Assembly (NCBI GenBank): GCA_973895155.1
Contig: OZ316894.1
Coordinates: 1,922,001-1,986,000, forward strand
Reading direction: 5' to 3'
Length of the DNA: 64,000 bases
DNA from: Marsupella aquatica
Taxonomy: Eukaryota > Marchantiophyta
Positions 11,216 to 23,273 of this stretch are shown here, piece by piece. Under the pieces are notes generated by a model. That model had not been told where the DNA came from. It saw nothing but the letters and a program-made list of their open reading frames with translations, and ran no database searches. The position numbers and the translations under genes are program-made. Within the stretch, counting starts at the first letter, position 1. Every line of letters begins with the position of its first letter.

Positions 11216-12234
11216 AAGGTGTGGGACTCATGCACACTCAACCAACAAAGATCCAAGATTGGCCCCTTAATTTGATACAATTTGTGGTTTGGATCTGCAG
11301 TGTCAAATCAGTCTTTGCATATGCAAAATGATTATTTACCATTGATCAATAGTGGTACAACATAATTCTTCCTTGAAAAATCAAAATCCTCTTGAATTGG
11401 GCACTGACTCTTTTGGGTCAACCAATAGCACAAATGGCACTGCCAAAGGACTTAATATGCCGACTGCTTTCATCCTTGTTGTCAACTATTTCAGAAACCT
11501 CGAAAGTGTAAAATAATGAAATCACTACACCTATGACCAAGGCAACAGCAATCTCAACTTACTCACATTGGTATATGGCAAACCTAGTTACGTTTGCTCT
11601 CCCCCCTTTTTTCTGGAAAAAAACAAATTATTAAATAAATAAAGTTTTACAACAAGACATTTCTTGCAAATGTCATCCAGAGGGATTTCTGCACCCTTTA
11701 AAAAAAATAAAAAAATTCTTTATCTTTAAAATCCCCCCCCCCCTTGAAAAGCATTTAAGTTTGTATCTTGCCCAAATATACAATGTCAAAAAACCTTTCC
11801 AAGACAACACCTGCAAAACGGGAGCAAGATTGCATGTGCACGAAATGCATGACAAAGTGAAAAATTGAACTCATAGCAACAACATTTTGTCAATACAGAT
11901 GCAGTGGGTTTAGGGTTACTGTTTACTTATTTCCTAAAATACAATCCATAATATTTTAGGGAGACATGGCCAAGTACATGGCAAATTGCATGTACCATGC
12001 ATATATATAACGCAAAGCCAAGGTTCCGAAACATGTCTCACTCATGTTTAGGCTTCCCCTCCTCAAATCTCTGAGAGGGAATTGAACAGAAAATAACCAA
12101 ACTACTTCCTAGGCCTACTGTCTACAATAAATATCTAGACCATGACTCTAATTGAGGGCAGAATTTGTTCCTGGACCCCCTCACTAGATTTTTTAGGCCT
12201 TGTTTGAGTAAAAACAATGTATGTAATATAGATT

Positions 12235-12450
12235 TAGCTCAAGTTGTGAGAGTCTATTATGGTCCAAAATGCTCTGGTAACACACATTATTATGATGAGA
12301 TAGTTTTACAAATTTTAGTGAAAGCATAGGAGAAATTATTTCACCCAAATGTGATTTTGCAATCTTCTTCATAATGACCATGAAAATGAGGGCTTTTAGC
12401 TTGAGTTTTGAGAGTTTAATATGGTCCATAATGCTCTGCTAGCAGGCATT
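12235..12450. repeat. Diverged direct duplication, about 162-bp spacing
   Basis: TTAGCTCAAGTTGTGAGAG...TATGGTCCAAAATGCTCTG near 12235 recurs near 12397 as TTAGCTTGAGTTTTGAGAG...TATGGTCCATAATGCTCTG. Non-coding. The rest of 11.2-14.1 kb shows only AT-rich DNA to me. Confidence 0.7.
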
Positions 12451-14725
12451 AAAACACTTAAGATCTATGAGATATTATAACTAATTTTAGAACATTAATA
12501 AACCCAAGGCATAGGTTTTTTTTACGTTAGTTGATTTCAGCACGATGACACTACGTACATTCAACCACTAAAGTGCCATGGGCACTCAAATTGAATTGAG
12601 AAGACTACTTTCCCAAGATCAATTGAGAAGGATGCTTTTCTCAACAACAAACCCTAAGCTTTTTAGTAGCTGAGTCCTGTTTAATTTGTAGAAGATCTGT
12701 CGTTTGATTTGTCAATATACTTGAGTGAATTAGAAGTTTATAGCATCATGACCTTGACACAACTATTCACCAAATGGAGAAGGGCAGAGCTTAAGCTTTG
12801 AGAAGAGAGGAGCCTGATTAGGAAGGGAAGCTGGTAGTCATGTTGTGTTGGACAAATACTAGGATAGATTTTGCATAGTTTAGATTAAATTTTCTCACAA
12901 AATCATTGTGAACCCATTTAGTGATGGGCTGAGCAGTTTGGCATTCCTTCAACTGCCATAGAAATACTTTGCTTTGCAGGCCAACAGTGTGGTTATCACA
13001 AACAGTTGTCAAAATCAAGCCTTTTTGCTACATTCAACCAAAAATCTCAAGCGAAGAGAGTCAAAATTCAATCCATGCATTTGGAACCAGATCAATATCT
13101 TATCAAATGAATTGTATCAGTTCGTTGAGTTCAAGTTTGGACCAAAGCTAGCAGTTTGCCTTAAAGCGCCAGTGTCCATGACAAAACCTGGTTCCTTCCA
13201 CCAGGTTTAATCATTTTTAGTATCCTTTTCCTAAAATTGTGGAGCAAGATCTCACGCTAGAGGAACAAAATGTGAAAAAGTGAGGAGTCTTGGACACTTC
13301 TCCATTTACATGGACAGTGGTGGTTTAATTGCAAAAGGCCAAAAATCTTACTCCATGTGCTAGTTACCCTATATTAAGTAAGTTATCAAGTTAGTTATTA
13401 GTCATTGTTTATAATATGAAAAATATTTTGTAAATCTTGGAATTAAAATTTTTTAAAGTTGGATACGTAACTAAAATGGTTACATAGTGACAGTTTTACC
13501 TATCTTGCTCTTTGCATTTCTAGTTTTTTACTTTGAATTCCTTTTTATGGCATGGCATCCAAAAATTTACACCAAAATTGACGCAAACATGAATGGAAAG
13601 TATAAGTTTGATTCACAAAACTGACGAGTCTTGTTTGTTGTGGTTGTTGTTGACGTGACATGCTTTGGTGCCAGGAATTTTGGAAGGCCGAGACCTCTCA
13701 CGGGGGTCCAAAAATAAGTACTGACCTTTAAGAGACCAAAATTAATCCATGGACCCCATGTTCATCCAAGGATTAAACCCCCTCTACCAAGACATAAAGG
13801 ACGAAAAGGAGACAAAGACTTGTCCATTTTTGATTTTTTTTCTTTAGAGAATGATTTTTTTTCTGTTTTGAATAAAATCAAAATGTAATTACTGGGAGCA
13901 ATTTTACCTTAATCTTTTGTCTTTTGATTTGCATGTCAGTTGTTTACATTCCCTTTTACGGCATGGCGTCCCAGTTTTTATAAAAAACTTGTCACAAATG
14001 CAGAAGTTAATTTTATAAAAGAAGGTATGTTTGTGTTTGCAGCGTGCCATGATGATGTGGCATGCTGTGGAGCCTGGAATTTTGGAAAGGACCCCTAATG
14101 GGGGTACGTAACACATGAGCTCCAAAAGGAACCCGTCCCAGAACAGAATATGTTAGAGCTTTGAAGAACTGAGCCAAATGGACCTAAAGGAACCAAACCT
14201 AAAGAAACCAAAATGTGGCTACCACAACCCAAAATGTTAGAGACACAACAAGTGTTAGAGCCTTCAAAAACACAGCACAAGTAACCCAAAATTTGGTGAG
14301 GTTCAGAGCCTTAAGAAACCAAGCATGAGATAAAGCGGTGCACAACATTCAGAAACAAGCACAAAATGTTGGACATAGAATGAGTGTCAGATCCTTCAGA
14401 AACTGAGCATCAATGTGGACCAAAGTGTTGGAGCACAATAAGGTTAATTTAGAGACTTGAACCAAGAACACAATGCACAACACAAGCTTCAGAAACACGG
14501 GCAGAAACGAGCCCATACCAAAATCAGAAAGCACAACTAGCTAGCCACGAGCCCGTGCAGCCTTCAGAAACAAGTATCAGAAAGGCCAAAAATGAACATG
14601 TCAAGCAATTAATTCAAAAGCACAGAGCCGCTCTAAAAAACCTGATGCCAAATCTGAGACTCGGAGCACTGAGCACCAGTGGGAGCACCCAGCTAGTAAT
14701 AAAAATGCCCACCTGGGGTCCCAAG

Positions 14726-14870
14726 GGCAAAACAACCCAACTAAAATGTACTCTCCTATATTACTATGGTTCACGTTCAAAGAAGGGGTAATCTGGGCAA
14801 ACAACCCAACTAAAAGGTACTCTCCTATATTACTGTGGTTCACGTTCAAAGAAGGGGTAATCTGGGCTAG
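14726..14870. repeat. Tandem duplication, 69-bp unit
   Basis: AACAACCCAACTAAAA starts copies at 14731 and 14800. Both run through TACTCTCCTATATTACT and GGTTCACGTTCAAAGAAGG. The wider 14.1-14.7 kb region repeats phrases such as CTTCAGAAAC and ACAAAATGTT in a degenerate way. Confidence 0.85.
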
Positions 14871-14939
14871 TAACAACAATGCCATACCTGGAGACAGGAT
14901 CCCAAGGGCAAAGCAACCCAAATAAAAGTTGCAGTTAGT

Positions 14940-15130
14940 TTTACATATGAAGTGCACCATTATTACAACTAAGCCTTTGCATATGTAGTGCACCCTTAAT
15001 TACAGGTAAGCCTTTGCACATGAAGTGCACCCTTAATTACAGGTAAGCTTTTACACATGAAGTGCACTATTATTACAGGTAAGCTTTTTTACATATGAAG
15101 TGCACTATTATTACAGGTAAGCTGGTAAGC
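14940..15130. repeat. Tandem repeat, about 37-bp unit, five copies
   Basis: AGTGCAC recurs at 14951, 14987, 15024, 15061 and 15099. Each unit reads ACATATGAAGTGCACTATTA followed by TTACAGGTAAGC. The array ends about 540 bp upstream of the NDUFB7 start codon and might lie in its promoter region. Confidence 0.85.
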
Positions 15131-15671
15131 TTACTTTGTAACGAGTACAGTAACATCAACTTCGAAATCTACAGTAGTGTCTGAAGAGTGATGGCTTCCT
15201 CACTCATTCTCACTTTGGCCCATCGAGCTTCGAGCTTACAATCATGTCCGCTCTGTGTCTATGAGTTCAATCCGCTAGTAGTCGGCAGAGAAGCAATCGG
15301 TATGTTGCAATCCGAGTACCTTTTTCAGTTCGATCGGAATCTCGTAGATCGTAGTTTAGATTAGTTTTCAAGTCTTTCTTTGGTCCTCTCTCTGTTCTCT
15401 TTCCTCTTGTAGCATTTGCCTCTGCTGGCCCCTTCTTTTGCAAAATTGGTTTGGGTGATCGAAGACGAGGAAGGATGCAATCGGGACGGCTTTTTGGGTT
15501 GATTGAAATCTGGGAGATTGAAATTTTGTTGTGTTTTCCTTCTGTAGTTGTTCCTCTTTTTGTGTTTTGCCTGTGTCTGCCCCTTCTTTTGTAAAATGTG
15601 TTTTGTTGATTGGCAGCAATCGGGAAGAGGAAGGGGGAAGAGAGCTCGGGCAACGATTACAATTCGGAGCG

Positions 15672-15935
15672 ATGGGTGGCGGGGCGGTGCACGGAGAAGT
15701 GCCATCGCAGGAGGAGATGATGGCGCAGCGAGTGCCAATTTCGTGCCGAGACGCGTGCGCCAACCTGTTGATCCCGCTCAACAAGTGCCGACTCGCAACC
15801 TACTATCTTCCGTGGAAGTGTGTAGACGAGAGGCACGGGTATGAGAAGTGCGAGTACGAGCTGTTTCTGGTTCGACAGAATAAGATGAAGGAGATCCGGG
15901 AAGGCCACCTCCGTGAACCCCAGCAAGCTGGTTAG
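15672..15935 (+). CDS. NDUFB7: NADH dehydrogenase (ubiquinone) 1 beta subcomplex subunit 7
   Basis: This is an accessory subunit of mitochondrial complex I, a twin-CX9C protein of the intermembrane-space face of the membrane arm. The single-exon 87-aa frame shows both CX9C motifs: C29-C39 (CANLLIPLNKC) and C50-C60 (CVDERHGYEKC), with the family signature YLPWKC between them and KCEYELFLVRQNKMK after. The N-terminus MGGG would suit N-myristoylation once Met is removed, as known for the animal protein. It is somewhat shorter than seed-plant homologues (about 100 aa) at the C-terminus. The leader at 15360-15640 contains a diverged internal duplication (CCCCTTCTTTTGYAAAAT twice). Confidence 0.93.
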   Translation: MGGGAVHGEVPSQEEMMAQRVPISCRDACANLLIPLNKCRLATYYLPWKCVDERHGYEKCEYELFLVRQNKMKEIREGHLREPQQAG

Positions 15936-18900
15936 GGCTTCGATTGAGGTTCTTCTCTCAACGGCTTCTTATTTACGCTCTCTCTGTAATGAATGGACTT
16001 TATCTTCTCCATCATTTTGTCCTTGCGACCATTTGCCTCCTCTCGAATGCTTTGTCCGTCTGGATGAAATCCACGGATCTCCTCCCGTCTGGTCAAGCCA
16101 TTTTCTGCGGAAATGCCGTTTCTCTGGAAGTATCATAAAAACTATTGAGGTTTTAATCGGTGCCCATAACCTAGATCTCCAGTCACTCTCTGGAGTGGCA
16201 CTTCCATATCTTGACTGAATTATACGCTCTATTCTACTAAAATCTTTTGCTGGTAACAACTCTGTAAACGTTATAAGCATTGTCAACCATGGAAATGAAC
16301 TTCGATATATTAGTTCACTAAACTCTTCCGAAAAGTTATTTCAATGAAAAGGCCATGCAAAGACCTGGCCTTGTAATATCTGGAAAATAATGTGTATTTT
16401 ACATGTTCACCTCATGATTAGCTAGGCATTTGACTCCTGTCTTGTCGAGTCATCTTCTGTGGATGAAGAAAATGCCATTTTGTTCGTACTTTAGGGGTCC
16501 GCACTCTTCCCTGGACTAGCAACTGCAAGATCTCATTATCAAAGAACGAATTGAGTATGCAAGTCTATGAAAATTCTGGTTTTCATGCGTGACTAATGAG
16601 CTGTGAAATACTCAGTGAATCATCTATGGCGTCTGCTAGTATTTATTATTTTTCTAAGTAGTTCGTGTATATATGTTGTTTGTTTTTTAGAATTTCCTTT
16701 TCATCGTTGGAGTTGCATTGAGCTCGTAACCAATAAGCTTGTTGTATAAGTTTAACGATGATTGCTTTTCTATGGCAATTTTAAGTAAACAATTAGCTTT
16801 GTCGATCTCACTACCTGAACAAAGTGTACATTGGTATTATCTTTCGAGCAGATCGTTTTTCAACCTCAGTGCTCTCCCTTTCTCCTTAATCTCTGAAGAC
16901 AGATCTTCTAGCAGTCGTCAGAGGGAAGCCCTGCTGACACGTTTATCTTTGGTTGTTCTTGAAGGAGGCTCGTTGTTCTGGGCAATATGTAGATTCGCTG
17001 GTGACAAGGAAAGCAGTGGTCGTTCTTGGATTAGCCCGACAAGGACAGTTTAAGCTAGCAGTGCATTAATGGCAACTCCAGCAGATCTACGTCGCGTTGA
17101 AGGTGTGGACGTTTAAGAAATGTTTGTTTCACCAGTATCGTCAGAGATTGAGGCTTCATCTGCAACAATGAGGCCCTGCTAACACGATTCATCTACATTC
17201 TTCCCCTGAATTGCATAGGCACACATCATAAGGATATCGACGCTATCATTTACTGAAGGACAAAAAAGTCCCGTTTCTCTTAATCTTTAGAAAGCAACAA
17301 CGCTGTTTCTCATCAAAAAGATTTTGATGTTTATTTCTGGATGAAGGTCGTTATATTACCTTGTGGTGGTTGAAAATTCTAATTCATGTGCACAGCTCTT
17401 GCGAGCAAATAAATTGTTGTCTCGTCTTGATATCGGACTTTACTGATGTACAGATTAAGTGTTTATACTGCCAGAGGGCAGATTTGTGGGGTTTGTTGCG
17501 AAGGCCATCACTTGCAATGTTGAGTAGAATTATCAGCCCCAGAACACCGTCTGGTTAATGTTAATCACATGCCCTTGGCGTGTGCCTTATCGCTCTGAAA
17601 AAGATTTTCAACTTTGTCACTGATGCCAGTGTCTGGAAAAACTATTCCCTGATGCATGTCGTACTAGTTCAGCTATAACGTTTCCCTTAGATCCTGTCTG
17701 GAAGGCTTGGATTATACTATGGATAATATAAGCAACAAATGAATAAGTAGGCACCAAATGGAGATCTTCTGCAAGATGAGCCTGAAACTCGGGCATCCAC
17801 GGCAATTCCTGACCAATTTTGGTGCTTTACAATTCACCGCAAGCAGTTATAGTGCTCAGAAAAGTTTCTCAACACAAAGTCGAGACTTCCGGCAGAAACA
17901 ACTCACGGTCCGTATGAAGCATCACTAATACTACTGCACGTTAACACCCTGGGGCGAAATTTATTGGTTTCTCCACAGTTGTCGAGGTTAAGATATAGGA
18001 TGTGGAACCCGTTGTAGGTCTGATAAAAATGAGGCAGATCTAGCAATTCCAAGAACCATACGCCTCCAGCTGTTGCGGTACCATTTTTTTTGTGTCTGGA
18101 CAGTAGTTCTCTTTTCCGCATCAGAATTAGGTGTAGAACTGAGTCATTCGCCAACTTAGTTATTCCGAAATCCCAAACCCGCACCAATTACATATGGAGG
18201 AAGCAACACTGGGCAGATTTCTAGGAGATAACTACTTTGCAATTCACGTGTTTTGGCCTCACTTAGCTCGTTTAATGTGAAGGTAGGTTCAGGGCGAGTC
18301 TGTCTTCGGATGCTACCCTTTGCTTGTCATTTGTAGCAGATCGTCTCTTCTTCAAGGTCTTCACAATTGGAAGAAGCGTGGTTCGCATTGTAACAACCCG
18401 CGCGTCTCTGTATTAAAGCCAGTGAGAGGATGTCTTGAACTCAACACTTCAGGCTCCTTGTATAACGCAGAGAGAGGCTGCAGTTTGGGGTTTATGTTCA
18501 TTCTAATGCATGTGTACGAGCTGAATTGTGGTAATGCTCAACCATACTAGCTTAGGATCGCATGAATTGCAAAGTTATCTCTTCTGCTTTGATCACTTTG
18601 ACCCGCGTGGGTGAGGGGTCAGACTAGTTTTCTGTGCCAGTATTTCCTTCGAACTATTGTACAATTCAATCATCAGTATTTGTCCATCGATGGGGTTCGA
18701 AGTAGGGGAACACCAGCCTTGTCCTAATTGAGCCTGCACCAAAGCACAACAGAAAAGGTGGAGTTATAGATATGTGTGGGTCACAAAGGATTGGTCATAG
18801 CGGAGGTAAAACTGCATTTAAGCCTCAAAGCTGGATAGTTTGTAGGAACGGGGGCCTAAATTGCAGCTCTCGACAGGTGATTGTCATTGTTGTTTGCCAG

Positions 18901-20807
18901 GGAATCAGAATCCTGCAGTTCAATTGCGTCTAAGGAATGCTACTAATTGATGAAGAAAGAGACCCATTGTGAAGTCTTCTACCTCTCATGTGAACGAGAA
19001 TTTGGTCAATTAATCTACACATGGGCTGAGAAATCATGTTTATTCTCTACCCATGTTCGGTTGATTATTGTAGCTTCTGAACTTTGCCTTGAATATATTC
19101 TTTCAGTATCTGGTTTGACTTCAACTTGGAACTAAAACAAACCAATATCTTGATGTAACGTATGTACCCATAAAGAACTGCACGACGGTGACTACAGTGC
19201 GGTCATCAGCTTGCTCTTGTGTGCAAAAACTTTTACTGATATCTCAGACGGATGCTGTTGTCATTCTCACACCAAAGGTAGGTTTTAGATCTGCCTTAGT
19301 CACCGTGACCATTTAAAGATCCAGGAGTAAGGTACAGCAATATTGGCCACGTGGTTGCTGTAGGTCTGGGAACCCTATGACTTGCAAAGTCAATGAGATG
19401 ATTGAGTTCTGAAAACAAATTTTCGCCTAGAAACCACACGCGAATCTGGTCATGACACTAAATTTCGCATCAGATTTCACATCAGCATGACCTCACACCC
19501 CAAACAATTCCCAACAAATCATCATGTCTTGGATACTATGGAATGCAACCTCCGAATAGGTAACGCTGGTGACGCGGAAAGAAAAACTATTGAGCTTCTT
19601 TCCCACATCCTTGATGGCGATTTCAAAAGGCCGGCAAAGTTAATAAATCACCATATTTCAAAGACATTGGGACTGCCAATTCCGACATCCTACTCTAAAA
19701 ACTACTCAAATTGGTGGAGATGCTCCTTCTGCTGCTCCGGTAATCAATGCCAAGACGCTACTAAGTTACAAGAACTTCACAGGAAATCCATTGTTCAACG
19801 AAACACCTGCCGTGTTGTGTTGTGGTGCTATTTATTTCGTGCCGTGCCGTGCCGTGCTGCGAGGCGAATCAAACGAGCCAGAGGAAACCGGCGCCGTACG
19901 AGAGAGGCATAGTTAGAGGCACAGAAGCTCACGGCATTGCTCGGGCATCCTCAACTTCACTGGGCGCCCACATGGAAATTAGTCCTGACCGTTCATTTCA
20001 TGAAATCAATGGTCAAGATATGAGAGTCTTGGAATATGCTCCTTTTGTGGGTCAAACAATAAATTCTCAGTTTCACTTGGGTAGAGTGTGGGTGGGCCAC
20101 GAATGACTATCCGTCCTGTCGCATTGTAAACACATCAGCAGCGCTGTCAAACGAATCTGGGAGGGCCTATAGCGTTGCTGCATTGTCGGCACTCAAGCAA
20201 GCAATCAAGGAGACAAGCAAGCTGCAATGTGAACGTGATGATGCTGGTTTCCGCTGAGTTGAGTGAGTCACTGTCTTACTGGATACTTGCATGATTTCGT
20301 TCGACTACCTACACTCTGCTCTGATCTGTATCTGCTCGAGGGAGAAATGATGGTTGCTAGCTAAGGGATAGAGAAAATACTTGCTTCCATCACAGCAGTT
20401 TGATAGAAAGGAAAGCTCCAATCGGCTGCCCTGGAGTGTGAGAGATAGAGAGAGACGGTCCGGACTGGCGATGCAGCGAACCAGAGAGGGAGGGAGAGGT
20501 ACTAGACACTGAAGACTCTCCAGCATCCCCAAATGTCCTCAAATGTGGTTGGAGTGGCTCATATCTTCTGACTGGGGCGTTTTGTTGTGAAGGATGTCGA
20601 ACAGTTGTAGCTGAGGTTTCAGATCAGTCACGTGTGAAACACACACAGGGCGCTTGCATTTGTTCGTTATCCGGTCATTCATCCGTCCCTCAATCCCGTG
20701 GTTGGGGCTGCGGAGGCTTAATCTTGCTCGCCTCAACTCAGCTGCGGCGCAATACCCAACGAATTAAAGGGCATTGGTGTCAGCAAATGTGAGAATTGAA
20801 ATTCGCA
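15936..20807. other. Long intergenic stretch, nothing supported
   Basis: After the probable NDUFB7 3' untranslated region I see only short frames without conserved motifs, the longest (19487-19912) unrecognised. Base composition is less AT-rich than in 8-15 kb and simple repeats are rare. Hidden short exons cannot be excluded, given how the next gene is built. Confidence 0.4.
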
Positions 20808-23273
20808 ATGGCCTTTTCTCTCTACTCTGCGATTTGTGCTCTTTCGACAATCCACGAGGCTGCAGCACAGCAGGTGGGTACTGTCAAGAATGAAGTCAAT
20901 TTGTCTCTTTGTGTTTTGGGGTCATTGACTGTGGGCACCACTGTGCAGCAGCAACGAAGCAGTAGCGAGCCAATAGCCAACCAAGCACTGCGTTGTTGGT
21001 CTTTCATTTGTCAAAATTCAATTTCCAGGAACAGATGGATAGCGAGATAGCTGTCGAAGAACTGTCATTTTCTTCCGTGATTCTCATTCATCCTTTTCGC
21101 TTCTCGATTGGGGAAAAGTCAGAGCTAATGTCTGAGTTTGCTATGTATATTCACAAGCCCGGAAAGTGAGAACAATTGCATATCCTTTGTCTATATGAAG
21201 TTCAAAGCACACCGGAGCATTGAATGAATAGCATTTTAAGGTCAGTCCTCGTATTGGCAACACAATCTTTTAGGGCATTTTCTGAATTTTATTTTGTTTT
21301 CTTCAGGGTCATGATGGCGTTCGAGCAAGGACCAGGGCTCAATTTCAGCTCTATTCATTGACGTCGTGCACTTCTTCTTCAAGATCAACTAGATGTATCC
21401 TCTCCATTTCGAACTCAAGACCCTGGGCAAACATTTCGGAGCACAATTCTCACGGAAAGCTGACCTGCAGTGGGACATTCTCGAATTCTGGTACTCAGCT
21501 GCTTCGAGGAGCAGCTTGCTCTCGGTCCCCCAAGCCAATCAGAGGCGTCACTTCGGCTTCATGTAAGTTAGTCCCTCTTCACCGGCATGCTACCGATTCC
21601 AAGGTTCTGTTGCCTTACTACCAGTTCAGACATGTATGTCTTCGTTCGTTATTCCACTGCATTCCGCCATCTTCCGGGGTTCGTAGGTCGCAAATATCAA
21701 CTATGTCACTCTTACAAGGAAATGATCTCGGATACTGAACAGGGAGGTTGCCTTGCTTTGATGGTGGCAGTGGCAGGACCAAGTTCCGTGGCAATAGCGG
21801 CTAATATGTTTCAACTAGCCACTGCATTCGTTGTACCTTTCTACACCGTCATGATTCTTGCGCCGCACTGGGAGGGGGTAATTGTCTCCTTGCCATCTAA
21901 TGAAAAGATGAAGGTGGTCTTTATCTACATTGAGGGGGAGATCATATTCTCTCTGCCTTTTGGTTGTTCTATGTTAACTGCAGACATCATTGGCCCTGGG
22001 GATTATTCTTTTGGGAAATATTTTGAGTATTGCTCCACGGGAAAAGATGACAGTTGAAATTGGTTACATTCTGGGAGGATGGCTTGTCAATTAGGGCAAT
22101 GATTCTGCCTGAATTGTGTGACTTTTCCGAATTTCCGCTGCTCTCATCCTCGAAACAGAGTTCTGGCCGCACATGATTCCTCATTCAATAACTGAGCCTT
22201 CTCTACTGTCATAGGGAACTCCAGAAGCTGGCATGTCGGATCGCAAAGAGGTCAGGGGGGTAGTAATTCGTTCATTCAAAAAGTACTCGAGAATCTTCAT
22301 TTGCGCTGTCCGTTAATTTGTCTCCTGTTATGTCAGACCAAGAAGATGATGGAGAGTGAACTGACATATTTCATCCTGGGAGTGGGATACCTCTATTTGC
22401 TCTGTCAATCTTGGACTCCAGAGACACTGGGTCTCATGTTCTCTAGCAAATATTGGCTTCCAGAGGTATGTTATCAACATGGCACTCTTTATATCAGATC
22501 TGTTTGTACCGTCTGCTTCTCTTTGCTGTAATATTTTGTGTATCCTCTGCTAGGATGGAAAATTGTCGTTTTAGTCACGGCTGTCTTGCATGAGCTATTT
22601 TTGGGGTTCAGGCCGTTTGTGAGGAGAAATGAATATAATTAAACTCTCACCAAGTAATACCAGAGACGGCCGAGATAGAAAATCTGAAGTTTTCTCTCAA
22701 CTAGTGTAGAGAGATATGGCCTTCAGCCACCCAGGGGCACTTCAAGAGGCTCAGCGTTAATGTCATTGCCAACATTACTGGGTTAAATACCTGTTACGTC
22801 AGCAACATCGACTGTCTGGCCCTCATATGATGAATTGGCGTGAACATTGAACTGACCGTCAAGGTTGTGGCAGCTATCTGGGATCACTCGCATGTTTAGC
22901 AGCACCGTTACTGTTGCATCTGCATGGCTGCATTTACTGGCAACTGATCTATTTGCCGGGAGGTATGCGGCTGATTACCCTTTACCACAGTTGCTGTTGT
23001 CGTCGTTCTTTTTTGGTTAGGATCATATTTGTTCCAAGAGATACTTCAGTGGTTTTTGCGTTTGGAAGCATTCGTTTCGGTAAGGATGGGAAACTAAAGG
23101 CTGGACGGTCTAGTTGATTACTTCCAGCAATTTTACGTGTTGTGGCGTACTTCAGACAAATATTTCTAGACGGAGTAAAGCACAATGTGGAGACACGCCA
23201 TTCTTTGGTCCTTTGCCTTATGATGTGCCCCATTGGTATTTTCTCTCATTTGATCACGAAGGTATATAATTGA
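20808..23273 (+). CDS. ABA4-like (DUF4281) plastid membrane protein, six exons
   Basis: Exons read by eye: 20808-20873, 21307-21562, 21771-21877, 22337-22465, 22874-22962 and 23156-23273. All junctions are GT/AG, phases agree throughout, and the result is 254 aa. Exons 1-2 give a Ser/Arg-rich, acid-poor N-terminus like a chloroplast transit peptide. Exons 3-6 carry four hydrophobic segments: [55 protein letters not shown] and [19 protein letters not shown]. The family hallmark [13 protein letters not shown] (exon 4) and the sequence [13 protein letters not shown] (exon 6) are present. Arabidopsis ABA4 of this family is needed for neoxanthin formation; whether this gene is the orthologue or a DUF4281 paralogue cannot be decided. 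The exon 1 to 2 link is the least certain. Confidence 0.82.

Noticed and set aside
19487-19912. 141-aa frame as a gene
   Set aside because: No recognisable domain, arginine-rich tail and no splice or promoter support.
21587-22057. 156-aa frame as a separate membrane protein
   Set aside because: Only 21771-21877 is coding, as exon 3 of the ABA4-like gene; the rest runs through introns.
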